The notes under the pieces: model-generated
Told to the model about the DNA's origin: nothing
The model's input: the letters and a program-made list of their open reading frames with translations, nothing else
Databases searched by the model: none
Made by a program: the position numbers and the translations under genes
Assembly: GCF_002813755.1 (NCBI RefSeq)
Contig: NZ_CP018061.1
Coordinates: 2,346,001-2,410,000, forward strand
Source: Enterococcus mundtii
Lineage (GTDB): Bacteria; Bacillota; Bacilli; Lactobacillales; Enterococcaceae
Direction: 5' to 3'
DNA length: 64,000 bases
Shown here: positions 54,301 through 63,422 of the stretch, one piece after another
How the letters are laid out: every line of letters begins with the position of its first letter
Numbering within the stretch: position 1 is the first letter of the stretch

Positions 54301-55293
54301 CTATTCCATCTCTCCCCTGATTTTCATCACTTCTCTGTCAAAATCAGAAACGATTTTTTGATGCTTATTGAACTCCTTATACTCATCAATTGCTTTTTTC
54401 TTGGCTGTACTACTACTGATTTGTCCATTTCCTTCAAGGATCTGATAACGATTGAAGGTTAAAAATTCATCAATACTTTTTGCAAAGTCTTCCATGCTAA
54501 GTAATATCTCATCTTCTAAGAGACGTTCTACGTAATCAAAGTAAGAGGAAACATTTCGCTCTAAACTACGAATTTGTTTTTCAGTCAAATAGTTTTTAGC
54601 TATTGCGACATCCGATTGTAATATCCGGCCATCTGGTGAATGTTTCCAAGTAGTGAGTCCCATATTTTCTTTCGTTTTATCCGCTCTATCATAAATGATT
54701 TCTGCGGCTGTTCTTCCTGTAATCGCATAGTGGAATTTGTTTTGTACAGTTGCATAAAATTGCTTTGTTACCTCTGCATTTTTATCATAATCATAAGAAA
54801 TTTCTGCAAAAACATCAGTGATTTGTTGCCAGATACGGCGTTCACTTGCACGAATTGAACGAACTGTTTCGAGTAGCTCTCGGAAGTAGTCTTTACTAAA
54901 CGCATGTTCACCTTGTTTCATTCGTTCGACATCAATTTTAAATCCTTTTCGAATATAGTCTTTTAAGACGTCCGTTGCCCAAATACGAAATTTCGTTGCT
55001 TTTTGCGAGTTGACTCGATAGCCAATAGAAATAATGACATCAAGATTATAAAATGTGGTCGCCCTTTTTACTGACCTTCCACCCTCATTTTGAACTATTT
55101 CCATTTTGGAAATAGTTCGATCTTCTATCAGTTCACCAGAATCAAATATATTTTTCAGATGTTTACTAATTGCTGGGATGCCAACATCAAAAAGCTTCGA
55201 AATTGTCTTTTGTGTTGCCCAAATGGTTTCATCTTGCACCACTACTTCCACTTTCTCACTGTCTTCATACATCAAAAATTGGATTTCATTCAA
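54301..55293 (-). CDS. RhuM-family protein
   Basis: A 330-residue member of the virulence RhuM family (PF13310). Typical text: MYEDSEKVEVVVQDETIWAT, YNLDVIISIGYRVNSQKATK, FRIWATDVLKDYIRKGF and LTTWKHSPDGRILQSDVAIA. The N-terminal part is like KilA-N/BRO-type DNA-binding modules used by phages. The biochemical role is unknown; family members are frequent in pathogenicity, phage and defence islands. It is monocistronic, upstream of the Wadjet cassette and on the same strand, with its own terminator. Confidence 0.88.
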   Translation of the reverse strand: MNEIQFLMYEDSEKVEVVVQDETIWATQKTISKLFDVGIPAISKHLKNIFDSGELIEDRTISKMEIVQNEGGRSVKRATTFYNLDVIISIGYRVNSQKATKFRIWATDVLKDYIRKGFKIDVERMKQGEHAFSKDYFRELLETVRSIRASERRIWQQITDVFAEISYDYDKNAEVTKQFYATVQNKFHYAITGRTAAEIIYDRADKTKENMGLTTWKHSPDGRILQSDVAIAKNYLTEKQIRSLERNVSSYFDYVERLLEDEILLSMEDFAKSIDEFLTFNRYQILEGNGQISSSTAKKKAIDEYKEFNKHQKIVSDFDREVMKIRGEME

Positions 55294-55510
55294 TTTGACT
55301 TATTCTCCCTTCTTGATTCCACCTGTATTTTATAAAAATAGTTGCTAAAATTGTCAAGATACTTAATTCAAATCATATGTAAATCGAATGAACATTGTTC
55401 TTACTCGGCAACTCCCCAAAAATAATATCTTCAACTGATTTATTTGTATTATAGCAAAAAATCATGTCACTTATATATACGCCAAATAATGCGATAAAAC
55501 GATTATGTAT

Positions 55511-55547
55511 AAAAAAACTAAGACTTCGCTCAAAGTCTTAGTTTTTT
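55511..55547. terminator. Bidirectional terminator after btuD
   Basis: Arms AAACTAAGACTT and AAGTCTTAGTTT around loop CGCTCA, with A/T runs on both sides. It closes the cobalamin uptake operon on the minus strand. Confidence 0.85.
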
Positions 55548-55571
55548 ACATATCAACTTTTGTTCTTTTCC

Positions 55572-56348
55572 TTACCCATCCCCCAACTTCTCCCAAATCT
55601 CACTCTGCTCCTGAAAATGCTTCACTAGATCCACATCAAAGATATCTTTGAGTAGTTTTCTTGAAGCTGTTTCCAAAAATGGGCCCTGCTTGATGACTTG
55701 GCCTGCTTTCATGAACAAGACTTGGTCGCTTAAAGAAAGGGCTAAGCGGATATCGTGGAAGACTCCAATGATTGTTTTGTCTTGGTTCTTGCCCCAGTCT
55801 TTTAAATAGCCGATGAGTTCGAGTTGGTGCTTGATATCAAGATGATTATTGGGTTCGTCTAGTAATAAGATATCTGGATCTTGAGCTAATACTTTGGCTA
55901 GGAAGACGCGTTGCTTTTGGCCACCGGAAAGTTGGTTGACTGGGTGGTCTTTCAATTCTAACAAATTGGTTAGAGCCAAGCACTCCATGACTTTTTCTCG
56001 GTCTTCTGCTGTGGTGACTGACCATAGCCCATGTTTGATGTGCGTATAACGCCCCATCATGACGGTTTCATAGACGGTATAATCAAAAGCAATGGTTGAA
56101 AACTGGCTGAGTAAGGCGACTTTCCGTGCGGCTTCTTTACGCTTCATTGTGCGGACTTCTTTTCCATCGATCGTGATCGATCCTTCGTAGGAAAGGATGC
56201 CTGAAATTGATTTCAATACGGTCGTCTTGCCACAGCCGTTAGGTCCTAGGATACATAGGTTCTCACCTTTGTTCAGCTCGAAGGAGACTTCTTTGATGAT
56301 TTTTACTGAGCCATAGCCAGCTGTGACTTGCGATAGCTTCAAGGTCAT
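55572..56348 (-). CDS. btuD: Cobalamin ABC transporter ATPase (BtuD-like)
   Basis: A 258-residue FecE/BtuD-family ATPase. Walker A GPNGCGKTT, signature NQLSGGQKQRVFLAKVLAQD and Walker B ILLLDEPNNHLD are intact. It powers vitamin B12 import with BtuC and BtuF. Sequence alone does not separate cobalamin from siderophore import; the upstream riboswitch and co-operonic adenosyltransferase decide for cobalamin. ATG 56348 with AAAGGAGG is preferred to the longer frame to 56384, which overlaps the transferase gene. Confidence 0.88.
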   Translation of the reverse strand: MTLKLSQVTAGYGSVKIIKEVSFELNKGENLCILGPNGCGKTTVLKSISGILSYEGSITIDGKEVRTMKRKEAARKVALLSQFSTIAFDYTVYETVMMGRYTHIKHGLWSVTTAEDREKVMECLALTNLLELKDHPVNQLSGGQKQRVFLAKVLAQDPDILLLDEPNNHLDIKHQLELIGYLKDWGKNQDKTIIGVFHDIRLALSLSDQVLFMKAGQVIKQGPFLETASRKLLKDIFDVDLVKHFQEQSEIWEKLGDG

Positions 56349-56361
56349 CACTTTTCCTCCT

Positions 56362-56886
56362 TTAGCGGTAATTTCTGCTGACAAAAGGAATTTCTGCTAC
56401 GTCGTCTTCTCGGTTGAATTTCATCGCAATCATGAAGAAATAACCCGACAATAAATTGAAAAAGTCTAGCAAGCCTGAATCGACTTTTTTCCCTTGATAA
56501 AGATGGCGATACAGCAAACGAACGATTACTTTACAATCGACACGCAAGATATGAGCCAACGCACCTCGTTCACTTCCTTGAGGCAAGAAAAATGGTCCGC
56601 TTTGGTTTGTTCTTTCCGCATTCAATTCATCGACACGACTCTTTAACCAGTCGATTTCTTCTTGCGTGATCGTCATTTTTGTACGCACGCACGCATTGGC
56701 ATGGTAAACCAATTCACCGATTTTCTCTAACTCTTCGTAAAAAGGAGAATCTTCACACTTTGCGCGTAATAGCCCGATTTCTGAAGATAAACGATCGGTG
56801 TGTAATTCATAATCGCAGCGTAAATCATCTGCATCGTCTGCTAAAAATGGATAAGCCTCATAAGGGCTTCGATAAATATCTTTCAT
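56362..56886 (-). CDS. Cobalamin adenosyltransferase, PduO-like, in the uptake operon
   Basis: A 174-residue helical protein. The central motif FFLPQGSERGALAHILRVDC, then KVIVRLLYRH, resembles the PduO signature (LPGG-type loop followed by an Arg-rich helix), and YELHTDRLSSEIGLLRAKCE recalls the DELNS helix region. It lacks the usual N-terminal TKTGDKG ATP loop, so it is a divergent or partial relative. A frame to 56943 overlaps btuC by 44 bases; ATG 56886 is chosen. Its place between btuC and btuD suggests adenosylation of freshly imported corrinoid. Confidence 0.7.
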   Translation of the reverse strand: MKDIYRSPYEAYPFLADDADDLRCDYELHTDRLSSEIGLLRAKCEDSPFYEELEKIGELVYHANACVRTKMTITQEEIDWLKSRVDELNAERTNQSGPFFLPQGSERGALAHILRVDCKVIVRLLYRHLYQGKKVDSGLLDFFNLLSGYFFMIAMKFNREDDVAEIPFVSRNYR

Positions 56887-56899
56887 AGTTGTAAAACAC

Positions 56900-57919
56900 T
56901 CACTTTCGTTTGAAATAAACATAGGCAAAAAATGGCGCACCAATCAGTGCTGTAACAGCGCCGATCGGAATTTCTTGGGGAGATAATAGCGTTCGAGAAA
57001 TCGTATCCCCAACCACCATCATACTGCCACCTAATAGTGCTGCTCCTGGAATGACCCAACGATGACTGGCACCGAAGTAACGGCGGATGACATGGGGGGC
57101 AATCAGATCAACAAATCCGATCACGCCGACAAATGAAACCGCACTTCCTGCAAGTAAAGCCGCAAGGACCATCACCCATAGCTTGATTGTTCGGACATCT
57201 ACACCAGAAATCAACGCCTCTTCTTCACCTAAAGATAACACATCTAAACTTCTAGCAGAGAACCAAAGAGCGATTGTTCCAAATAGTAAGATAGGTAAAA
57301 AAATTTGGATTTTTGCCCACGTGCTTCCTGAAAAGCTGCCCATTTGCCAGAAAACTAACTGCTGTAAATGATCTTTGAACAATGCCGTGACGATCGTCAA
57401 CATCGCGCCCACAAATAAGGTCATAACCATTCCCACTAAAATAACTGTTTGGTTCGATAATTGCTGATCCAATCTTTGACTCATCGCCAAAACAATAAAC
57501 ACAGTTGCTAAACCAAAAATAAAGCCTGTGAGAGGTAATGTGAAATTCGGGAACAACGGTAAAGTGATCCCTGAAACAATGATCAACGCAGCGCCAAGTG
57601 ATGCCCCTGATGACACACCTAGCGTATAAGCAGAAGCCAACGGATTACCTAATAAGGATTGCATGACCGTTCCACTAACAGCCAAAGCAGCTCCTACAAG
57701 AAACGCCAAAACCACTCTCGGCAGGCGAACCTGCCAAAGAATGGTGACGATCGTTGCATCTAGCTGTTTGTCTCCTCTTGAAAATAATGCTTGTATCAAT
57801 GTATCAAAAGGAATGGATACACTCCCGATTTTGATCCCAAAGAATACTACGATGATACTCAAGACAACTGCTAACAGCAACCGACTTTGTTTATTCATTT
57901 TCCAACGATTTGTATTCAT
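56900..57919 (-). CDS. btuC: Cobalamin ABC transporter permease (BtuC-like)
   Basis: A 339-residue FecCD-family permease with about ten membrane helices. Typical text: RLPRVVLAFLVGAALAVSGT, LGNPLASAYTLGVSSGASLG, GVIGFVDLIAPHVIRR and GDTISRTLLSPQEIPIGAVT. It forms the channel of the importer. The start overlaps the btuF stop region; an alternative ATG at 57898 overlaps it by only 8 bases. Same operon as btuF and btuD. Confidence 0.9.
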   Translation of the reverse strand: MNTNRWKMNKQSRLLLAVVLSIIVVFFGIKIGSVSIPFDTLIQALFSRGDKQLDATIVTILWQVRLPRVVLAFLVGAALAVSGTVMQSLLGNPLASAYTLGVSSGASLGAALIIVSGITLPLFPNFTLPLTGFIFGLATVFIVLAMSQRLDQQLSNQTVILVGMVMTLFVGAMLTIVTALFKDHLQQLVFWQMGSFSGSTWAKIQIFLPILLFGTIALWFSARSLDVLSLGEEEALISGVDVRTIKLWVMVLAALLAGSAVSFVGVIGFVDLIAPHVIRRYFGASHRWVIPGAALLGGSMMVVGDTISRTLLSPQEIPIGAVTALIGAPFFAYVYFKRK

Positions 57920-58862
57920 CAGGGTAGATTGCTAATGCCATTTCTTTTAAGGCTTTTGTCATATGGTGGTTTGGTAAAGAGCTCGCAGCGTTATCGATAT
58001 AGAATACTGCTTCATTTTTCACCGCAGGAACGTCTTTCCAGGTTCCACGATCTAAGATTTCTTGCACGGCATCATCTAAGTAATTTACGTTCGTCAAAAT
58101 TACATCTGGCTTACTAGCAATCGCAGCTTCTTCTGTTACTGGAATCCAGCTTTCTTGATCTGCTAAGACATTTTCTGCACCTACAAGTTCGATCATTTCA
58201 TTCAAGTAAACGCCTTTACCAAAGCTATAGATTTCAGGTAATGCGCTAATTTCAAACAATACTTTTTTCTTATCTGTAATCGTTTCACCAATTTCTTTAA
58301 TCTCATCGATTTCTTTGTTCATTGTATCGACTAATTCTTGTCCTTTTTCATGCTCTTGTAAAGTATCCGCGATAAATTGGACATCTAATGCAATATCTTC
58401 AATAGTATTACTTGTTGGAATGTTCACGACAGTAATTCCTGCATCTTTTACTTGAGACCAGACATTTTCAGAGCCATGCAGACTGATATCTGAAACATAG
58501 ATCACTTGTGGGTTCAATGAAATCAATGTTTCTGCATCCACAGCCATCATATCGATTTGTGGCAGCTCATCAAGTTCTTCCGTCATTGCCGGACTTTGTG
58601 TGTCAACAGCTACTAATTGATCTTTACGTCCTAGATCATCGATCACTTGTGTAACTGAAGGAACTAAAGAAACCATTTTATCCACTTCTTCAGGAATCTC
58701 GATTTCTTCACCCCCACGATCTTTTGTCGGCAAAGCAACTTCTGAAGCTGTCGTTGTTTCTGCTGTTTGGCTTGTTTCGTTGTTATTATTTGAGCAAGCA
58801 CTCAACCCAAAGACTACGCTCAATCCCAATACAGCAACTAATTTCGATAATTTTTTCATCAT
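57891..58862 (-). CDS. btuF: Cobalamin-binding lipoprotein (BtuF-like)
   Basis: A 323-residue class III substrate-binding lipoprotein. The signal peptide ends at lipobox GLSAC (about residue 23), followed by an Asn/Thr/Glu-rich spacer. The two-lobed fold is shown by KMVSLVPSVTQVIDDLGRKD, LISLNPQVIYVSDI, the long helix around EIDEIKEIGETITDKKK and IASKPDVILTNV. It delivers corrinoid to BtuC. It is the first gene behind the cobalamin riboswitch, which is the main reason for choosing cobalamin over iron-siderophore. Confidence 0.88.
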   Translation of the reverse strand: MMKKLSKLVAVLGLSVVFGLSACSNNNNETSQTAETTTASEVALPTKDRGGEEIEIPEEVDKMVSLVPSVTQVIDDLGRKDQLVAVDTQSPAMTEELDELPQIDMMAVDAETLISLNPQVIYVSDISLHGSENVWSQVKDAGITVVNIPTSNTIEDIALDVQFIADTLQEHEKGQELVDTMNKEIDEIKEIGETITDKKKVLFEISALPEIYSFGKGVYLNEMIELVGAENVLADQESWIPVTEEAAIASKPDVILTNVNYLDDAVQEILDRGTWKDVPAVKNEAVFYIDNAASSLPNHHMTKALKEMALAIYPDEYKSLENE

Positions 58863-58973
58863 CTATTCCCACTTTCTTTGACTCATTTTTACTTTTCCCA
58901 GTGATCACTTTGTTTACGATAGCCCTTTCATTTCCATACTCTTACCAAACAACCTTTTTTAAAAGTAAATAAA

Positions 58974-59005
58974 AACTGCCTTTCCTTTTACAGGAGAAGA
59001 CAGTT
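58974..59005 (-). terminator. Riboswitch-controlled terminator before btuF
   Basis: Minus strand: AACTGTCTTCTCC pairs with AGGAAAGGCAGTT, followed by TTTATTT. It lies between the cobalamin riboswitch and btuF and is the likely expression platform. Confidence 0.8.
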
Positions 59006-59058
59006 TGATTGATCACACAAAAAAACGCTTGATCTTTCTCCTACAAAAGAACATGATT

Positions 59059-59198
59059 GCCGTTAAACCGGTCTCCTGACTTGGCTTCCTTTTACTCCCA
59101 ACCCTTCCAGAATGATCTGTGGTCCTATTGGTTTCATCCACCTTACAGTAGGTAGGTCTGTAGAGGACTTTCACCTCTTTCCCTGACATCTAATCGGC
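59059..59198 (-). promoter_or_regulatory. Cobalamin riboswitch upstream of btuFCD
   Basis: Minus strand, 140 bases. P1 can form between GCCG at the 5' edge and CGGC at the 3' edge. Conserved elements follow in order: GGGAAAGAGGTGAAAGTCC, CTACTGTAAG (core GCNACTGTRA-like) and the B12 box AAGTCAGGAGACC. These are diagnostic of the class-I cobalamin riboswitch. Cobalamin binding should stabilise the downstream terminator and shut off uptake. Confidence 0.95.
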
Positions 59199-59649
59199 TA
59201 TTTTATTTTAAATTCACTTTTATTCACTCATTTATCTTTTGGAAATTTTAGCTCTATCAACAAAAGTATCTCCGCCAATACTTTAACATATGGATTTCAT
59301 AAAAGATATACGAAAATCAAGCGAAAAGAGCTACAAAACACCTTATTTTCAACAAAAATATATTATTTTCTGTTTTTTAAAATGGCATTCATTCATAGTA
59401 TAAAAAACTGAGGACACTGTATCATTTGTTGATTTATCTAACGTTTTTTATTTTAATAAAACAAAGCTGTTGATAGGCATCCCTATCATGTAAGTGTAAG
59501 GTAAAAGGACAAGAATTTGTTAAAAATCATGCAAAAATTTTATATGTTATTCATTAGAAAAAGGAAAGATCTATCTTTTTCAGTCGATTTATTTTTACTA
59601 TCCAAGCCAAAATTTACATTTAGTTAGACGTTGAGACCAAGGGTTTGGG
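59199..59649. other. Intergenic region upstream of the btu riboswitch
   Basis: About 450 AT-rich bases with no gene. It must hold the btu promoter; a TAAAGT near 59290 is a weak -10 candidate. A short repeat GAAAAAG/CTTTTTC near 59557-59582 could end the upstream immunity gene. Confidence 0.45.
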
Positions 59650-60543
59650 CTATTTATTCTCATTCACTTCTTTGGCTGTTCCTTTGATATGCTTGTTGAA
59701 ATATTTTTCTCCATACCATTCAAGTTGCGTCTTTCCTTCCCAATCACGATACTCTTCTTGAAACTTATTTTTATAGTATCCATACAATAAATACGGAAAG
59801 GAAATATGCACCTCTGCTGCAGTAAAACTGATATTTACAATCATCCACATTATTACAGTACTTGAAATAGTAGTAATATCCGAGGAATCATTTAGTCCAC
59901 TAGGAAAAATAAAATTTAAAAGTATTATTATTGCCCAAAAGATTCCACCAAGTTTATAGCAAAATGTGATTATTCTTTCAATAAATTTTGAAAAATGATT
60001 TTTTGAATCGTGGTTACCGAATAATTGTTTAGCAAGACGATACAATTTTTTCTCAAAAATGATATAACCACTTAAAATCTGAAACAAAATTAAAATAAGT
60101 ATGCCGAAAATCGTAAGTGGTTCGATAAAGAATGTAATGAAGAACAAATTTATGCTTAGCATCAGCCAAATCATGTAGTTATTTAAATTAATAAAAATAA
60201 AGTAAAATCTCGTTCCATCATTCATTTTAGTGATCATAAAAATACTAATTACTAAAAATATCAACAAACCAAACCAAAAAATAGTCATTGAAACAAAATT
60301 AACTTTTGGTTCCTTAAATAATTGATGTAACACTTCAGTCTCCATCCATGAATTAATTAAGTAGTACAATCCATAGATAAGTAAAATCATAAGTATATAA
60401 ATAATTAATTGAAATAGAGGATGAAGTTTTCTTTTCTCTTGCTCTTGTATCTTAATACCAGCATACAAATCTTTAACAAAACGATCATCTTCTAAATGTA
60501 AACTTTCCTCAAAAGTAGCTGAAAAAAATCTTTTGATATTCAT
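59650..60543 (-). CDS. Multi-pass membrane protein, probable immunity factor
   Basis: A 297-residue protein with about six predicted membrane helices: LIIYILMILLIYGLYYLINS, MTIFWFGLLIFLVISIFMIT, YMIWLMLSINLFFITFFI, ILILILFQILSGYIIF, IFWAIIILLNFIF and VIMWMIVNISFTAAE. A charged N-terminal 45 residues and C-terminal 40 residues lie outside the membrane. It is not matched to a named family. Its ATG overlaps the LXG-toxin stop (ATGA), so it is translated with it. A membrane protein coupled to a predicted membrane-acting toxin is the usual layout for toxin and immunity, but this is inferred. Confidence 0.65.
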   Translation of the reverse strand: MNIKRFFSATFEESLHLEDDRFVKDLYAGIKIQEQEKRKLHPLFQLIIYILMILLIYGLYYLINSWMETEVLHQLFKEPKVNFVSMTIFWFGLLIFLVISIFMITKMNDGTRFYFIFINLNNYMIWLMLSINLFFITFFIEPLTIFGILILILFQILSGYIIFEKKLYRLAKQLFGNHDSKNHFSKFIERIITFCYKLGGIFWAIIILLNFIFPSGLNDSSDITTISSTVIMWMIVNISFTAAEVHISFPYLLYGYYKNKFQEEYRDWEGKTQLEWYGEKYFNKHIKGTAKEVNENK

Positions 60544-62102
60544 TGTGATACTCCTCTATAACTAGGTATATATACAGACTTCATTTTTTTACCAAAAGGT
60601 TTTCCAGAAGCAATAACATTCCAGTTTGTACTTCTTAGCTTTAAATTATCCAACTCTAATTTATTTTTACTTTTTCCATTATCTTCTTTTTGATAAACTG
60701 AATTCTTCCATTTATCATATCTGTCGGGCCATACTGACTGTACAATTGAATTTCCTAACCCAAAAAGCCCTCCAACAACACAGCCCACAAAAGCACCAGT
60801 AGCATTACCTGCTCCGGGTACAATAGTCCCCACAACTCCACCAATTTTCGCTCCTATAGTCATCCCCTCCAACGGTCCTATACTTTTAACCATATCAATC
60901 CCTCCGCCCTTTACTGCTTTTCCTACACTACCTGTTTTTCCATACTCATTTACTGCACTTGAAACAAATGTCACACCTAATTGTGCATAAGTAGCTACTT
61001 GGCCTGCTGTTCCTATTCCTTTGGCGATACCCCATTTTTTAGCTCCTTGTATCAAGTGGGAGTTCTTCAACCCTTCGCTGACGTAGGTTTTTACGGGCGA
61101 GGTAAATTTAGTGAAATTTTGATAAGCTTTGCCTATCGTATCGATTTTAGGAATCCATTTCCCTTGAGCAACAGTTTTACCGAACATTTCATATTTTGTA
61201 AGAAAGCTAAATAATCTAGTTTTCACCCCTGAAGGTAGATAATTGGTAAGCATCCAAAATTCATCGTTGGATGCCAGCTTGTTTATCAATGCATCAGGAT
61301 AATTTTTGATCAACATTTCGAACCGTTTGACTGCATCGGTTTTCCCTTCTTTCAGGGGTTGGACCAATTTTTCAATCTCCGCATACAGTTCTAAGTAGGC
61401 ATTATTTGAAGATTCTTCCAACAAAACTTGTCCGTTTGGTTGGTACTTCTCAAACCAACTCCCATCCACTCCTTTCGGCAATACATAACTTCCATCTGCC
61501 TTTACGGTAGTTTGATTCAGGACTAAGACACTTTGCATAGCGAGTTTTAATTCCAGTAGACTGTTGTTGAACAGTCCACTGGTTTGAGAGTTAAAGGCAT
61601 TGAGTTTTTGCTGTTTGCGTTGCAACTTATAGATGTCTTCTTGCAGACTGTCTGACATTCTCATCAGGTTGCGATGGAAATCGGTCAGCATTTCTGTGAT
61701 GCCTGGTAAGATACTTGTATTAGCGATGTGCCTGATTGTCTGCGCATGGGTTTCAATCGATTGTTTAGCAAATGATTTAGCACGAATCTGTCCACTTAAA
61801 TTCTCTTCATCCAAGTATCCTTCACTAGCAACAATTTGATGCGCGGCGGAGTAAATATTCAAGTCTGTCTGAATCCCTTGTACCGCAGTGTTTACCCGAT
61901 TGATCGTAGGAATAATCAACTCAGAAAACAGTCCTTTACCGGCTTGATAAGCCGCCCCAGAGAGTGTCTTTCCGTCAACTGCCTGAACAATTTGTTGGCT
62001 CCCTGTTCGTAGTTGATCGATCGTTGTCCGAGCAAGTGATAAATTAGTGGTCATATTACTCATTAAGTTAGAAGATTCGATTGCTGAATAGATTAATCCC
62101 AT
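60540..62102 (-). CDS. LXG-domain toxin with glycine-zipper C-terminus
   Basis: A 520-residue protein. Residues 1 to about 210 form an all-helical LXG domain (MGLIYSAIESSNLMSNMTTN at the start; helices with SIETHAQTIRHIANTSILPG), the targeting domain of type VII secretion (Esx) effectors. The middle is helical, and the C-terminal part holds a glycine-zipper stretch, TIGAKIGGVVGTIVPGAGNA then TGAFVGCVVGGLFGLG, as in pore-forming LXG toxins such as TelE. So membrane depolarisation of rival cells is the best guess. Unlike many LXG loci, no small helical partner (Lap-like) genes precede it. AAAGGAC precedes the ATG. Confidence 0.82.
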   Translation of the reverse strand: MGLIYSAIESSNLMSNMTTNLSLARTTIDQLRTGSQQIVQAVDGKTLSGAAYQAGKGLFSELIIPTINRVNTAVQGIQTDLNIYSAAHQIVASEGYLDEENLSGQIRAKSFAKQSIETHAQTIRHIANTSILPGITEMLTDFHRNLMRMSDSLQEDIYKLQRKQQKLNAFNSQTSGLFNNSLLELKLAMQSVLVLNQTTVKADGSYVLPKGVDGSWFEKYQPNGQVLLEESSNNAYLELYAEIEKLVQPLKEGKTDAVKRFEMLIKNYPDALINKLASNDEFWMLTNYLPSGVKTRLFSFLTKYEMFGKTVAQGKWIPKIDTIGKAYQNFTKFTSPVKTYVSEGLKNSHLIQGAKKWGIAKGIGTAGQVATYAQLGVTFVSSAVNEYGKTGSVGKAVKGGGIDMVKSIGPLEGMTIGAKIGGVVGTIVPGAGNATGAFVGCVVGGLFGLGNSIVQSVWPDRYDKWKNSVYQKEDNGKSKNKLELDNLKLRSTNWNVIASGKPFGKKMKSVYIPSYRGVSQ

Positions 62103-62563
62103 AATTTTTGTCCTTTCAATTAGATAAGTGATGGCTGTCTATTATTAATGTAGTACTTGATGGTATTTTCTCTTTGCACTTCTATTTATTTAACCCCATC
62201 TACTTCATTCATTATTACTATACGTAATTTTTTCCTATTTAAATTAAAATCGTTTGGATAAGAATCATCTACGTCGTATACGAACACTTTCAGTCTTATA
62301 CGCACACGAAAACAGCCCTAAGATATTGGCATTCGATAAGTATCTAGGGCTATATTTTGCTAGTTATTCATTTTTATCAATCTTTTCTACGTGTCACAAT
62401 TATTATTTAATACCAACTGTCTTCATCTTGTATCATTTACCAGTTTATCAGTATACTCATATGACTCCTAAAATAAGTCTACAGGCTGATGGCTAACGTC
62501 TCCTTCTATGAGATGATTATACAGACTAAATAATCATTAACTTAAAGAAAGAAGGCGAAAAAG
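62103..62563. other. Intergenic region between LXG toxin and VanZ genes
   Basis: About 460 bases, promoters for both divergent genes expected. An imperfect inverted repeat AGCCCTAAGATA/TATCTAGGGCT lies at about 62312-62352; it lacks a good U-run and may be an attenuator or decayed terminator. No partner ORF of credible quality was found. Confidence 0.45.
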
Positions 62564-63199
62564 ATGATACAACAAATCGGATTCTGGGAATCCATAGTAG
62601 ATATCTTGACTTTAAAACCTGTATTCTTCGTAGGACTACTAATTTTGGCAAGTTTTTTATTTTGGTTCACCAGAAAAAATAAAGGTTCTTTTAAATTGGT
62701 AAGCATTCTATCATCACTTTTATTGTTTTATTATATGAGTGTGACATTCTTCAATGTGTTCGGTGTTCCTACGCTTTATGGACTAAACAGAATCAGTGGG
62801 TTCGGCGAAAATATTTTCAATCCGAATATCAATCTTGTTCCTTTCATCGATGGAATAAATACAGGGTATATTCTCAATATTATTTGTTTTATACCCATCG
62901 GATTCTTATGTCCTTTAATTAGTCCCACGTATAGAAAATTCAGCTATTCTCTTTTGTTTGGCTTTTGCACTTCTTTATTGATTGAACTGAGTCAACTGTT
63001 TACGGTAGCTAGAGCAACAGATATCGACGATTTAACTTCAAATGTACTAGGAATGATTCTAGGTTATTTTCTGATTGAGGTCATCTTAAGAATGATCAAT
63101 CATTCGTCAAATAAAATCCTTGATAAAACGTCTGATTTTTCATGGTCAATTCCTGTATTGGTCGTTTTTATTGCTTTCGCTAATACATTTTTTAGTTAA
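62564..63199 (+). CDS. VanZ-family membrane protein
   Basis: A 211-residue protein with about five membrane helices and the VanZ-like core NINLVPFIDGINTGYILNII, CFIPIGFLCPLI, LLIELSQLFTVARATDIDDL and TSNVLGMILGYFLIEV. VanZ homologues occur widely; some alter teicoplanin susceptibility, but most have no known role. GAAGG-type site lies nine bases before the ATG. It is monocistronic and ends near a strong terminator. Confidence 0.88.
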   Translation: MIQQIGFWESIVDILTLKPVFFVGLLILASFLFWFTRKNKGSFKLVSILSSLLLFYYMSVTFFNVFGVPTLYGLNRISGFGENIFNPNINLVPFIDGINTGYILNIICFIPIGFLCPLISPTYRKFSYSLLFGFCTSLLIELSQLFTVARATDIDDLTSNVLGMILGYFLIEVILRMINHSSNKILDKTSDFSWSIPVLVVFIAFANTFFS

Positions 63200-63245
63200 T
63201 GCTTAAAGCTTACTACCTTAGAAACAACACCTCTAAAAAAAAGAT

Positions 63246-63285
63246 AAGAATCCCAAAAATTGTTCTTCCAATTTTTGGGGTTCTT
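63246..63285. terminator. Bidirectional terminator
   Basis: Arms AAGAATCCCAAAAATTG (63246-63262) and CAATTTTTGGGGTTCTT (63269-63285) with loop TTCTTC. A T-rich run follows on the plus strand and eight U on the minus strand. It serves VanZ and the former GH1 gene. Confidence 0.88.
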
Positions 63286-63293
63286 GCTTTTTA

Positions 63294-63419
<126 letters not shown>

Positions 63420-63422
63420 TTA

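Noticed and set aside
44000..55500. Prophage or integrative element around the defence genes
   Set aside because: No integrase, transposase, phage structural gene or flanking direct repeats were seen; I call it only an island of defence-type genes.
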